Below, piece by piece: positions 16,782 to 26,424 of a stretch of 64,000 nt of DNA. The notes below the pieces were generated by a model. The model did no database searches. It saw only the letters and a program-made list of their open reading frames with translations, and had not been told where the DNA came from. Position numbers and translations under genes: made by a program. Each line of letters begins with the position of its first letter. Positions within the stretch are counted from its first letter, which is position 1. This stretch comes from Acidiluteibacter sp963716125 (GTDB lineage Bacteria > Bacteroidota > Bacteroidia > Flavobacteriales_E > Vicingaceae), in assembly GCA_963716125.1 (NCBI GenBank), contig OY970294.1, positions 124,001 to 188,000 on the forward strand, read 5' to 3'.

Positions 16782-18269
16782 TTGATAAATCCATTAAAAA
16801 AATTAGCAGGTCAAACAGCCATTTACGGTTTACCAAGCATAGTTGGCAGACTGTTGAATTATTTATTGGTTCCCATCCATACTGCAGTTTTTCTCCCTGA
16901 ACAATTTGGAGTAATTACCGAAATGTATGCCTATGTCTCTTTTTTAGTGGTTTTACTCACTTATGGAATGGAAACGGCTTTTTTTAGATACATATCTAAA
17001 CCTGATGAAGATAAAGCTAAAATATTCAGTACCACAGCTTTTTCTTTAGTAATTAGTACAGCTATTTTTATAGTGGTGGCTTCCTTGCTTTCACAGCAGA
17101 TTGCTAATTTTATTAGTTATCCCAACAATAAAGAATATGTCATTTGGTTTGCTATTATTGTAGGATTAGATGCTATTTCCTCTATTCCATTAGCAAAATT
17201 AAGAGTAGAAAATAAAGCTAAGACCTTTGCCATGGTCAATTTGGCTTCAATTTTTATAAATATTGGGTTGAATCTTTTTTGGATTGGCTATTGCATTCCT
17301 GCATATCAAGAAGGAGTTAGTAATATTTTTACTGAATATTTATTTACACCAGCTATAGGAGTTGGTTATGTGTTTATTGCCAATTTATTTGCGTCTATTT
17401 TTAAATTCGTTTTATTAAGTCCTACTATTTTTAGGGTAAAGTTTTCTATTGATAAAAAACTACTTCTAAGGATGTTATCCTATAGTTGGCCTTTGCTTAT
17501 TGCCAGTTTAGCTATAATTGTCAATGAAAATGCAGATAAAATAATGCTCAAATGGATGCTTAAAGATTCACTGGGTGTTGATGAAGCTACGAGCCAAGTA
17601 GGTATTTATGGTGCGTGTTACAAAATATCTATCATCATCAGCATATTTATCCAAGCATTTAGATATGCCGCCGAACCTTTCTTCTTTAATCAATCTACCG
17701 AAAAAAATGCAGGTGATTCATACGCCTTAGTCATGAAGTATTTTGTGATTGTTTGTTCGGCTATTTTCCTTGGCGTCATGTTATACATTGATATCATTAA
17801 ATATTTTGTTCAAAATAAAGATTATTGGGTTGGTTTAAATGTTGTTCCTTACTTATTGTTTGCTAATATCTTCTTGGGAATGTTTTACAATCTTTCTATT
17901 TGGTATAAGTTAGGTGGCAAAACCCGCTATGGCGCTATTATTTCAGTTGTTGGTGCTATAATTACTATTGTTCTGAATTTTATATTAATTCCTATAATTG
18001 GTTATTTAGGTTCTGCTATCACCACATTGATTTGTTATGGTTCTATGGTGCTTATTTCTTACTATTATGGGCAGAAGTATTATCCTGTAAATTATCCTGT
18101 TGGACGGATTTTAATGTATCTTTCATCTGCCTTTATTCTCTATTTTATAAGCATTCAAATCAGTTATACAAATATTTATATGCAACATGTCATTAATGCT
18201 ATTTTCTTCTTAGTTTTTGTTGCTTTGGTTTACATTTTAGAAAAACCTAAAAAAGTTCTAATTTCGTAG
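16782..18269 (+). CDS. Oligosaccharide flippase (Wzx/MATE-like)
   Basis: This 495-residue membrane protein has about fourteen hydrophobic segments and the N-terminal motif LKKLAGQTAIYGLPSIVGR of the polysaccharide-transport flippase family, which moves lipid-linked glycans across the inner membrane. The start is TTG at 16782; an in-frame stop lies two codons upstream and no ATG occurs before the conserved motif, so TTG is effectively forced. AAGG lies about eight bases before it. It heads an envelope cluster running to 23526. Confidence 0.85.
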   Translation: MINPLKKLAGQTAIYGLPSIVGRLLNYLLVPIHTAVFLPEQFGVITEMYAYVSFLVVLLTYGMETAFFRYISKPDEDKAKIFSTTAFSLVISTAIFIVVASLLSQQIANFISYPNNKEYVIWFAIIVGLDAISSIPLAKLRVENKAKTFAMVNLASIFINIGLNLFWIGYCIPAYQEGVSNIFTEYLFTPAIGVGYVFIANLFASIFKFVLLSPTIFRVKFSIDKKLLLRMLSYSWPLLIASLAIIVNENADKIMLKWMLKDSLGVDEATSQVGIYGACYKISIIISIFIQAFRYAAEPFFFNQSTEKNAGDSYALVMKYFVIVCSAIFLGVMLYIDIIKYFVQNKDYWVGLNVVPYLLFANIFLGMFYNLSIWYKLGGKTRYGAIISVVGAIITIVLNFILIPIIGYLGSAITTLICYGSMVLISYYYGQKYYPVNYPVGRILMYLSSAFILYFISIQISYTNIYMQHVINAIFFLVFVALVYILEKPKKVLIS

Positions 18270-18322
18270 CAAATTTGATGAACTATTAACGAGAATAGAA
18301 TTCTCAAAATCACTATTGTTGG

Positions 18323-18757
18323 ATGAAGATAAAAATTGTCAATCACTCCCAACACGCCTTACCTGAATATGGCACTAAAGCTGCTGCAGGCGTGGATTTA
18401 AGAGCGAACATAGATACACCAATTAGTTTAAAACCATTAGAAAGAACATTGGTTCCTACTGGTTTATTTATGGAAATTCCTGAAGGGTATGAAGCACAAG
18501 TGCGCCCAAGAAGTGGATTGGCACTCAAAAAAGGAATTACTGTTTTAAATTCACCTGGCACAATTGATGCAGATTATAGAGGTGAATTGAAAGTAATCTT
18601 AATCAATCTTTCCAATGAAACTTTCGTAATTGAAAATGGAGAACGCATTGCACAAATGGTCATTGCAGCTCATGAACAAGCTGAATGGGTTGAAGTGAAG
18701 CAGTTAGAAGAGTCTGAAAGAGGTCATGGTGGATTTGGAAGTACTGGAGTAAAATAA
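18323..18757 (+). CDS. dut: dUTP diphosphatase (dUTPase)
   Basis: This enzyme converts dUTP to dUMP and diphosphate, keeping uracil out of DNA. The 144 residues contain all five trimeric dUTPase motifs in order: AAGVDLRA, PRSGLALK, GTIDADYRGELKVIL, ERIAQMVI, and the C-terminal Gly-rich GGFGSTG. It lies between the flippase and the nucleotidyltransferase. Confidence 0.95.
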   Translation: MKIKIVNHSQHALPEYGTKAAAGVDLRANIDTPISLKPLERTLVPTGLFMEIPEGYEAQVRPRSGLALKKGITVLNSPGTIDADYRGELKVILINLSNETFVIENGERIAQMVIAAHEQAEWVEVKQLEESERGHGGFGSTGVK

Positions 18758-18783
18758 AATAAGAATTTAAAAGAAAAATATAA

Positions 18784-19782
18784 ATGAAGATTATCGTACC
18801 TATGGCAGGAATTGGAAAAAGAATGCGTCCGCATACTTTAACCATTCCAAAACCTTTACTACCAATAGCAGGAAAACCTATTGTACAAAGATTAGTGGAA
18901 GACATTGCAAAAGTTTGCGCTGAACCTATCGATGAAATTGGTTTTATCATTGGTGATTTTGGTGAAAAAGTAGAAAAGCACTTAATTTCTGTTGCAGAAA
19001 GTTTAGGAGCCAAAGGTCATATCTTTCACCAAGAGGAAGCATTGGGAACAGCACATGCTATTTTGTGTGCACAACAATTATTGGATGGTAAAGTAGTAGT
19101 TGCTTTTGCAGATACCTTATTTCGCGCAGATTTTACTCTGGATGATTCTAAAGATGGCATTATTTGGGTTCAAAGTGTAGAAGATCCTAAAGCATTTGGT
19201 GTAATTAAAGTAGATGATAATAATATCATTACAGATTTTGTTGAAAAACCTCAAACTTTTGTCTCGGATATGGCAATCATAGGAATATACTATTTTAAAG
19301 ATGGTAATAATCTTAAAAATGAATTGCAATATTTGATTGATAATGATATTAAAGATAAAGGTGAATATCAATTAACCAATGCTTTAGAAAACATGAAGCA
19401 AAAAGGGGTACAGTTTTCTCCTGGAAAAGTAGAAGAATGGTTAGATTGTGGAAATAAAAACGCAACTGTTTATACCAATCAAAGAGTATTAGAGTTTTTA
19501 AAAGGTCAAAATATAGTTGCTAGTTCAGCTACAACGGAAAATACTGTCATTATAGAGCCTTGTTACATTGGTGAAAATGTAAAAATTAGCAATTCTATTG
19601 TTGGGCCTCATGTTTCAGTGGGAGATGGTACGATAATTGAAAACTCTATCATAAAAAACTCAATTATCCAAACCAATAGCACCTTAAAAGGAGTTCAATT
19701 TGATAATACAATGATTGGGAATCATGTGTCGATAGAAAATAAATTAAAAAGTTGCAGTATAGGCGATTACAATGAATTATAA
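18784..19782 (+). CDS. Sugar-1-phosphate nucleotidyltransferase with left-handed beta-helix
   Basis: The enzyme is predicted to join a sugar-1-phosphate to NTP giving an NDP-sugar. The N-terminal domain (about 1-235) has the nucleotide-binding signature VPMAGIGKRMRPHTLTIPKPLLPIAGKPI. A C-terminal domain of hexapeptide repeats (about 255-330, of the type IGENVKISNSIVGP and VSVGDGTIIENS) forms a left-handed beta-helix. The RmlA-like glucose-1-phosphate thymidylyltransferase family fits best; the sugar cannot be fixed. Its end overlaps the next gene start by 11 bases. Confidence 0.85.
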   Translation: MKIIVPMAGIGKRMRPHTLTIPKPLLPIAGKPIVQRLVEDIAKVCAEPIDEIGFIIGDFGEKVEKHLISVAESLGAKGHIFHQEEALGTAHAILCAQQLLDGKVVVAFADTLFRADFTLDDSKDGIIWVQSVEDPKAFGVIKVDDNNIITDFVEKPQTFVSDMAIIGIYYFKDGNNLKNELQYLIDNDIKDKGEYQLTNALENMKQKGVQFSPGKVEEWLDCGNKNATVYTNQRVLEFLKGQNIVASSATTENTVIIEPCYIGENVKISNSIVGPHVSVGDGTIIENSIIKNSIIQTNSTLKGVQFDNTMIGNHVSIENKLKSCSIGDYNEL

Positions 19783-21523
19783 ATTAAAATATCAATTAAT
19801 CTTTTGTTTTTTGGCTGTAGGAGTATTTTTTACTTCTTGCCAATCTTCTCAAAAAGTAGTAGCTAAAAATGAAGCTTCTAAGGCCGATCAATTGGATGAA
19901 AGAGGCAGAATAGATTTTGAACAAACTTTTATTGAGGCAGCGAAAGAAAAAATATTGGGCAACAATGAAAAAGCATTGAGCTTGTTTTCAAATTGTATTC
20001 TAAAAAGCCCTTCAGAGCCTGCTCCTTACTATGAAAAAGCTCAAATATATGCTCAAATGGGTCAGCTTGATAAAGCTTTTGAATTTTCTAAAAATGCAGT
20101 TGATAGAAACAAAGATAACTATTGGTACTCTTTGTTATATGCTAAGTTAGCACTTGAATTGAATAAAGTAGAGACCGCTGAAGCAATGTATAAAAAATTA
20201 ATTGATCAAAAACCTTATGATGTTGAATTAAGATATGAATTAGCAGGCATCTATTTATATAACAATAAACCAAAAGAGGCTTTAAAAGAATTAGATCATA
20301 TTGAACAATCTCTTGGTACTACTGAAGAAATTTCTATTCAAAAACAAAAAATTTATCTCAAAGAAGGCGAAATAGAAAAAGCTGCTGCTGAAATCCAAAA
20401 GCTGATTGATGCCAATCCAAATGAAATGAAATTTTATAGCATTTTAGCAGATACATATATGGTAAATGGCAAAGAAAAAGAAGCCATGGAAGTCTATGAA
20501 AAAATGCAAAAGTTGAGTCCTGATGATCCGAAAGTGAACATTGCAATGGCTAACTTTTATCGTCAAAAAGGAAAGGATGAAGAGGCACTTATGCATCTCA
20601 ACAAAGCTTTTTCTAGCACTGATTTAGATGTGGATAGCAAAATTAAGGTTTTACTGGAGTATTTTGTGGCTTCTGAAACGAATGAAAAAGCAAAAAAAGA
20701 GGCGTTAGAACTTTGTAAAACTCTGGTAGAAACTCATCCTGATGATCCTAAAACGCATGCCATGTATGGTGATTATTTATACCGTGAAAAAGATTTAGAT
20801 AAAGCTTCAGAACAATATTTTATCACCCTGAAATTGGATAGCAGCAGATATGCTATTTGGAATCAATTAATGGTAGTAGAATCAGAAAGAGGTGAAAATA
20901 AATCATTGCAAAATGTGAGTGAGAGAGCATTAAATCTTTTTCCTAATCAATCAGTAGCCTACTTCTTTGCAGGTTTATCTTCTTTTCAATTAAAAGATTA
21001 TGATAAGGCAATTGATTATTTATCTGTAGGTAAAGATTATGTATTGGATAACAAAGCTTTAAAAGCTCAATTTTATTCTAGTTTGGGAGATGCCTATTAT
21101 GAAACGAAAAAATCAGATAAAGCCTATAAAGCTTATGATGAAGCATTGAAAATAGAACCTTCAAATGTATATGTATTAAACAATTACAGCTATTATCTAT
21201 CCTTAGATAAAGATAATTTAGACAAAGCTGCTGAAATGTCTTTTTTATCGAATAAAATCGCCCCAAACCAATCTTCTTTTGAAGATACTTATGGTTGGAT
21301 ACTTTTTCAGCAAGAAAAGTACAAAGAAGCTCAAGAGTGGATTGAGAAAGCATTAAAAAATGGTGGAGAAAATAGCGGTGTAATTGTAGAGCATTTAGGA
21401 GATGTGGCTTTTAAATTAGGAGATGTGACTAAAGCACTAGAGCTTTGGAGAAATGCAAAACAGCTAGGAGATACTTCCAATCAAATAGATAAGAAAATAA
21501 AAGAGGAACAATATTTTGAGTAA
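19772..21523 (+). CDS. TPR-repeat lipoprotein
   Basis: The protein has 583 residues with the lipobox FFTSC (Cys 23) followed by about a dozen tetratricopeptide repeats, seen as recurrent pairs such as AEAMYKKLIDQKPYDVELRYELAGIYLYNN and KAYKAYDEALKIEPSNVYVLNNY. It is probably an outer-membrane scaffold for envelope assembly. It overlaps the nucleotidyltransferase (11 bases) and the DUF4292 gene (8 bases), pointing to translational coupling. The same gene order recurs in Bacteroidota as far as I recall. Confidence 0.85.
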   Translation: MNYKLKYQLIFCFLAVGVFFTSCQSSQKVVAKNEASKADQLDERGRIDFEQTFIEAAKEKILGNNEKALSLFSNCILKSPSEPAPYYEKAQIYAQMGQLDKAFEFSKNAVDRNKDNYWYSLLYAKLALELNKVETAEAMYKKLIDQKPYDVELRYELAGIYLYNNKPKEALKELDHIEQSLGTTEEISIQKQKIYLKEGEIEKAAAEIQKLIDANPNEMKFYSILADTYMVNGKEKEAMEVYEKMQKLSPDDPKVNIAMANFYRQKGKDEEALMHLNKAFSSTDLDVDSKIKVLLEYFVASETNEKAKKEALELCKTLVETHPDDPKTHAMYGDYLYREKDLDKASEQYFITLKLDSSRYAIWNQLMVVESERGENKSLQNVSERALNLFPNQSVAYFFAGLSSFQLKDYDKAIDYLSVGKDYVLDNKALKAQFYSSLGDAYYETKKSDKAYKAYDEALKIEPSNVYVLNNYSYYLSLDKDNLDKAAEMSFLSNKIAPNQSSFEDTYGWILFQQEKYKEAQEWIEKALKNGGENSGVIVEHLGDVAFKLGDVTKALELWRNAKQLGDTSNQIDKKIKEEQYFE

Positions 21524-22325
21524 ACAATTACTTTATATCATTTTAAGTTTAACTATAATTTTCAGTGCTTGTAAATCTACTAAAGTTTCAAAAAAACCTT
21601 TAGAAGGTAAGAAAACTGTTTTTTTATTAAATCAATTGAAAGCAAACGAGGTTGATTTTAAAACTTTTTCTGCTAAGTCTTCCATTTCTATTGAAAGTGA
21701 AAAAATGAATAATTCATTTAAGAGTACGATTCGTATCTTGAAAGATAGTGCCATTTGGGTGTCTGTTACTCCATTGTTTGGCATTGAGTTGGCTCGTATT
21801 TTATTGACTAAAGATTCCTTAAAAGTAATTGATAGAATCAATGCAGAATATTTTATGGGAGATTATGATTATTTCTATAAAAAATATAAAGTTGCTCTTG
21901 ATTTTGAGACAATTCAAGCAATGTTAATTGGAAATAGAATCCCATTTGAAGAAGATGAAAAGTTAGATTTTTCTATAGACAATGAGCGGTATTATTTAGG
22001 AAATACTAAGAAAAGAAAAGTAGTAAAAGCCGAAAAAAAGCCGAAAAAAATTGAGAACGAAGAGGTTATCAGCTTTTGGTTGAATCCTACTACTTATAAA
22101 ATTGAAGAAATGTTGATTAGTGATTTAACTAATTCTAGATTTGTGAGAGCTAAATTTAAAAATCATTTATTGATTGATGAACATTTGTATCCAACTAATT
22201 TGAATTTTGAATTAACAGAAAAAGAAAAGAATAAGGTAGAGATAGAATATTCGCGCATCATTTTAGATAAACCGATTTCATTTTCATTTAATATCCCGAC
22301 AAAATATGAGCAGGTATTTTATTAA
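21516..22325 (+). CDS. DUF4292 (LolB-like) lipoprotein
   Basis: This 269-residue lipoprotein has the lipobox FSAC (Cys 19). The segment FKTFSAKSSISIESEKM and the following IWVSVTPLFGIELARILLTKDSLKVIDR fit the DUF4292 family, related to LolA/LolB-type half-barrels that handle lipoproteins. The start is TTG at 21516, with AGAGGA 8 bases upstream, overlapping the TPR gene by 8 bases. It overlaps the next gene by 20 bases. Function is inferred from fold resemblance and position. Confidence 0.78.
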   Translation: MSKQLLYIILSLTIIFSACKSTKVSKKPLEGKKTVFLLNQLKANEVDFKTFSAKSSISIESEKMNNSFKSTIRILKDSAIWVSVTPLFGIELARILLTKDSLKVIDRINAEYFMGDYDYFYKKYKVALDFETIQAMLIGNRIPFEEDEKLDFSIDNERYYLGNTKKRKVVKAEKKPKKIENEEVISFWLNPTTYKIEEMLISDLTNSRFVRAKFKNHLLIDEHLYPTNLNFELTEKEKNKVEIEYSRIILDKPISFSFNIPTKYEQVFY

Positions 22326-23526
22326 ATCTTGTTTAGTTTTTATTCCCATTTTTTTATTTGCTAATCTATTATTAGGGCAAAGTAAAACGGATTTGCAGCA
22401 AAAAAAGAAAGAGCTGCAGAAGGAGATTTTATTGACCAATAAATTATTAGATGAAACGGCTCAGAATAAGAAATCTTCTTTAAATCAATTGGTGCAATTA
22501 AATAAAAAAATTGAAGCCAGGGGTGAACTGATTTCTACTATGAATCAAGAAATTGAATTGATAGACCAAAATATCGCAGAGAATCAAAAAGCATTGGATT
22601 CTCTTTCTTCCACTTCAAAGATTTTGAAAGACGAATATGCTCAACTTCTTCAATCTGCCTATAAAAATAGAAGTGCTTATGATCAAATGATGTTTGTATT
22701 TTCAGCAGAGAGTTTTAATCAAGCCTACAAACGCTTAAAGTATTTGCAACAATTTACATCTTACAGAAAAAATCAAGTAGAGAAAATAGAGAGTACTCAA
22801 ATAGAAATTAATAATAAGTTGGCCGAATTGGAAGCCATAAAAATGAGTAAACAAAATTTATTGGGTTCTGTTAAAAATGAAAACGATAAATTAGGAAGTG
22901 AAAAAATTCAGAAAGAAGATGTTGTCAATAAATTACAAGGAAAAGAAAAAGAGCTCAAGAAGCAATTAGCAGAGAAAAATAAAGCTTCTCAAAAACTAGA
23001 CAAAGCCATTGAACGAATTATTGCCGAAGAAATTAGAAAGGCAAGAGAAGCTGCAAAAAAAGCAGGGAAATCATCCGAAGGTTATCCTTTAACACCAGAA
23101 GCAAAAGAATTATCTAATTCATTTACAGCCAATCAAGGAAAATTGCCATGGCCTGTTTTACAAGGTATTGTAACAGAAAAATTTGGTGAACATCCTCATC
23201 CTGCTTTGCCAGGTGTCAAAGTTCAAAACAATGGAATTGATATCAGCACCACCAAAGGATCAGTTGTTCGAAGCATTTTTGATGGTGAAGTAACTGCTGT
23301 TATTATTATACCAGGAGGCGGAAAAGGCGTGATGATTCGTCATGGTGAATACTTATCAGTTTACACTTATTTTAAAGAATTGTATGTGCAAAAAGGGGAC
23401 AAAGTAAGTACCAAACAAGATTTGGGTATCGCGGTAACGGATGATGAAAATAAAACAATCTTGCATTTAGAAATTTGGAAAAACACAACTAAATTGAATC
23501 CTGAAAGCTGGATATTTAGAAAATAA
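22306..23526 (+). CDS. EnvC-like murein hydrolase activator, degenerate M23 domain
   Basis: The protein has 406 residues: a signal peptide (about 1-24), a long coiled coil (about 26-250) and a C-terminal LytM/M23 domain (about 290-405). The zinc-binding residues are largely missing. The usual HxGIDI site reads NNGIDIS, and the final HxH is LHLEIWK with only one His. This is the pattern of EnvC-type activators, which turn on amidases rather than cut peptidoglycan. The gene is last in the envelope cluster and begins inside the DUF4292 gene. Confidence 0.87.
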   Translation: MSRYFIKSCLVFIPIFLFANLLLGQSKTDLQQKKKELQKEILLTNKLLDETAQNKKSSLNQLVQLNKKIEARGELISTMNQEIELIDQNIAENQKALDSLSSTSKILKDEYAQLLQSAYKNRSAYDQMMFVFSAESFNQAYKRLKYLQQFTSYRKNQVEKIESTQIEINNKLAELEAIKMSKQNLLGSVKNENDKLGSEKIQKEDVVNKLQGKEKELKKQLAEKNKASQKLDKAIERIIAEEIRKAREAAKKAGKSSEGYPLTPEAKELSNSFTANQGKLPWPVLQGIVTEKFGEHPHPALPGVKVQNNGIDISTTKGSVVRSIFDGEVTAVIIIPGGGKGVMIRHGEYLSVYTYFKELYVQKGDKVSTKQDLGIAVTDDENKTILHLEIWKNTTKLNPESWIFRK

Positions 23527-23626
23527 ATTGGATAAAAACAATATATTTTCGAAAATGAAAATAAAACTATAATTTAGTAAATTGTTTACTAATGATTTGA
23601 CAACTAATAATTATCAATATAGAAAT

Positions 23627-25666
23627 ATGGAATTCCCATTTAAACAAGCCCTAAAAGCTCTTATATTTACTTTTTCTCTTGGTATTTTCTCATTTTTTAA
23701 TGCCCAAGGACAAGTTGCCGAAAGCATTAATTACCAAGCTGTAGCAAGAGATGCCAATCAAAATATAATTGCTAATCAAACGATAACAGCAAAAATCGGA
23801 ATTATATCATCTTCCACTTCTGGTGTTTTAGAATATGAAGAAGAGTTTAATACAACCACCTCTGCCTATGGTTTATTTACTTTAAAAATTGGAAAGGGTT
23901 CACCTACAGGCAATGGTTCAAAATTGACTTTCTCAGATATTGATTGGGCGGCTAACACGCATTTTTTAAAGGTAGAATTAAAAAATACATCAGGAACTTA
24001 TGAGGATCTAGGAACCACACAATTATTATCCGTTCCTTATGCCCTTTATGCAAAGAAATCCGGAAATGGTGATGGTAAAAATAGTTTAACATCTATTGAA
24101 ACAGAACCAAATGGAGGTAATTGTGCCAATGGTGGAAGCAAAGTGAATGTAGGTTTAGATTTGAATATGAACGACACTTTAGAGGCTTCAGAGATTCAAT
24201 TAAGTTATTTTGTTTGTAATGGTTTAGCCGCAACGGCATTGAAAGCCGGAAATGGAATTCAAATTTCGAATGACACCATTATTAATCTTGGTGATCTTTC
24301 TGAATTAAACGAATTAATTGATAGTATAGTCTTAAATAACAGCAATTTACAAATTTATGAAAATGGGAATCTTCAAAGTATTAATTTAGATACATTAGGA
24401 AATTACAAAATAGCTACTATTCAAAATATTATTGCTCTAGATTTTGATACAGATAGTATGAACGAGCGCATTTCATCCATGCAAATCATCAATGATACGT
24501 TAGTAGTAATTGAAAATGACTCTACTTTTATGATTTCTTTGAAAAATATAAACCAAGCGGCGCGAACCTCCTTACAAAGTCAGATTACTACAAATTCTAC
24601 TTTCATCTCTAACCATATAGTCGGTGATGGGGATTTGGATAGTACCAATGAAAAAATAAGCAGTCTTACTATTTTTAAAGATACCTTGATAATCAATGAA
24701 AACGGTATACTTTATAAAGTGAATTTAGATACATTAGGAAATCAAGAGCGTCAATTAATTCAAGATGCTTTAAATGCGCATATTACAGCGGATAAAGATA
24801 TCAGTAAAACGAATGAGCTGATAACTGCTATTACCTTAAATTCATTTGGAGAATTAAAAATATTTGAGGGAACCAATAGCAAAACCATTAGTTTAGATGC
24901 ATTAAATACTGATAGTCAAACAGTTTATTTATCAGCTCTGCAAGACTCATTGTATATTACCAATGGAAACGCTGTATTATTACCAGATCCATTTACTGAC
25001 AATGAAATAATTGATTCAATGAAAATTAGCGGGAATAACTTATTAATTTATGAAGGAGGAGCTGTAAAAACTATTTCACTCGCTAAATTTAATAATTTAA
25101 AAGGAATAGGAATTACAAATAGAGTTCCTTTTTATATCAATTCTGATAGCTTAATAACTAATAATGAGTTTACTTGGAACAATGGAAATAAACGCTTAGG
25201 AATAGGAACAAATGCGCCCACAGCAAAATTGGATGTGAGAGGAGCAATAAAAATTAAAGATGCAATTGCAAGTCCATCCGCGGGAATGATTCAGTGGACA
25301 GGATCAGATTTTCAAGGATATGATGGATCAAATTGGGTCTCATTAACTACAGGAGTAGTAAATACTTGTCCTGTAGGTATGACCTTGAGTGGAAATATGT
25401 GCATAGAAACAAATGAAAGGGTCGCTGCTACTTGGTTTGTAGCTGCTTCTACTTGCAATGCTGCTGGTTATAAATTACCATCATGGGCAGAATGGTTTGG
25501 CGCTATGGACAACGCTACCTTAACTGGAGAAACGAACAATTGGGAATGGATTGACAATGCAACTATTGGAAATGCCGGAATAGTTGGAAATGGATCTCTA
25601 AACTCCATTAATAATGTTGCTCCCACAGTTTCAAATGCATATAGATGTATCATTTACTTAAAATAA
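23627..25666 (+). CDS. Secreted fibre-like surface protein with internal repeats
   Basis: Starting at the ATG at 23627 the protein has 679 residues, with a signal peptide ending near NAQGQ. A frame extension to 23582 (TTG) would bury that signal and is rejected. The N-terminal domain (VAESINYQAVARDANQNII) is a common Bacteroidota surface module. An NGGNCANGGSKVNVGLDLN segment follows, then several beta repeats of the form enG-nLxxINLDTLGN, then a tail-fibre-like segment TAKLDVRGAIKIKDA, and a C-terminal Cys-containing domain ending CIIYLK with DUF1566-like WAEWFGAMDN and WEWIDNA patterns. No T9SS sorting domain is evident. It heads a unit with PorP/SprF and PorE-like genes. Confidence 0.7.
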   Translation: MEFPFKQALKALIFTFSLGIFSFFNAQGQVAESINYQAVARDANQNIIANQTITAKIGIISSSTSGVLEYEEEFNTTTSAYGLFTLKIGKGSPTGNGSKLTFSDIDWAANTHFLKVELKNTSGTYEDLGTTQLLSVPYALYAKKSGNGDGKNSLTSIETEPNGGNCANGGSKVNVGLDLNMNDTLEASEIQLSYFVCNGLAATALKAGNGIQISNDTIINLGDLSELNELIDSIVLNNSNLQIYENGNLQSINLDTLGNYKIATIQNIIALDFDTDSMNERISSMQIINDTLVVIENDSTFMISLKNINQAARTSLQSQITTNSTFISNHIVGDGDLDSTNEKISSLTIFKDTLIINENGILYKVNLDTLGNQERQLIQDALNAHITADKDISKTNELITAITLNSFGELKIFEGTNSKTISLDALNTDSQTVYLSALQDSLYITNGNAVLLPDPFTDNEIIDSMKISGNNLLIYEGGAVKTISLAKFNNLKGIGITNRVPFYINSDSLITNNEFTWNNGNKRLGIGTNAPTAKLDVRGAIKIKDAIASPSAGMIQWTGSDFQGYDGSNWVSLTTGVVNTCPVGMTLSGNMCIETNERVAATWFVAASTCNAAGYKLPSWAEWFGAMDNATLTGETNNWEWIDNATIGNAGIVGNGSLNSINNVAPTVSNAYRCIIYLK

Positions 25667-25685
25667 TATTGATTTATAAATAGTT

Positions 25686-26424
25686 GTGATAAAAAAACCC
25701 ATTATATTATTCATTTTTAGCATCATTTCGACTTTTGGAATAAGTCAAAATGTGTTGGAACGATCTGTTGTTGCAACTAGTGGAGATAATAGTAGTTCGG
25801 CCAACTTTAATATTAGTTATACCATTGGAGAGGCGGCAGTAAATTCTGCGCAATCAAGTGGGTATTCGTTATCAGAAGGGTTTCAAAAAGCTACTTCTTT
25901 ATTAATCTTTGATCCTTTAACATTTGATATTGAAATTATTAATCAAGACTGCGATAAAACCAACGAGGGCTCAGCAAGTATTACTAATATCAAAGGTTGT
26001 TTAGCTCCATATACCATATTGTGGGATAATGGAAGTAGTAACACAGTAGTAGATAATTTAAGTGTAGGTACTCATTCAGTAACTGTAACAGCATTTAATG
26101 GATGTAATTTCACCAAAACTTTTGAGATAAATAACGGAGAAAATGGTGAATGTGATGTAAAATTTTACAGCGGATTTACACCCAATAATGATAAAATAAA
26201 CGATTGGTGGATTATTGATAATATTGATAAATTTTCAGCTGAATACTTTGACCATATTTAATAGGTATGGTGATATAATTCAGCAATTTGAGAACTATAA
26301 TAATTCAACCGTAGTTTGGATCGGAGATGATAAAAATGGAAATATGTTAGCAGATGGTACTTATTTCTTTGTTTTTGAATCGGATGGTTTTACTAAAAAA
26401 GGCTGGGTAGAAATTACAAAATAG
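25686..26424 (+). pseudogene. T9SS type-B substrate with SprB-like repeat, frameshifted
   Basis: The first frame (GTG at 25686 to 26261) gives a signal peptide, a domain with YTIGEAAVNS, an SprB-like repeat (GCLAPYTILWDNGSSN to VTVTAFNGCNFT) and the start of a type-B gliding/CHU_C sorting domain, FTPNNDKINDWW. The rest of that domain (TLTIFNRYGDIIQQFE to KKGWVEITK) continues in another frame to 26424. The shift lies near 26241; removing one base there rejoins the conserved domain. It may be a sequence error or real loss of the sorting signal. The gene directly abuts the PorP/SprF gene, the usual partner arrangement. Confidence 0.8.

Noticed and set aside
23582..23626. Upstream extension of the fibre-like protein from a TTG
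   Set aside because: It would place 15 polar residues before the signal peptide; the ATG at 23627 is better.
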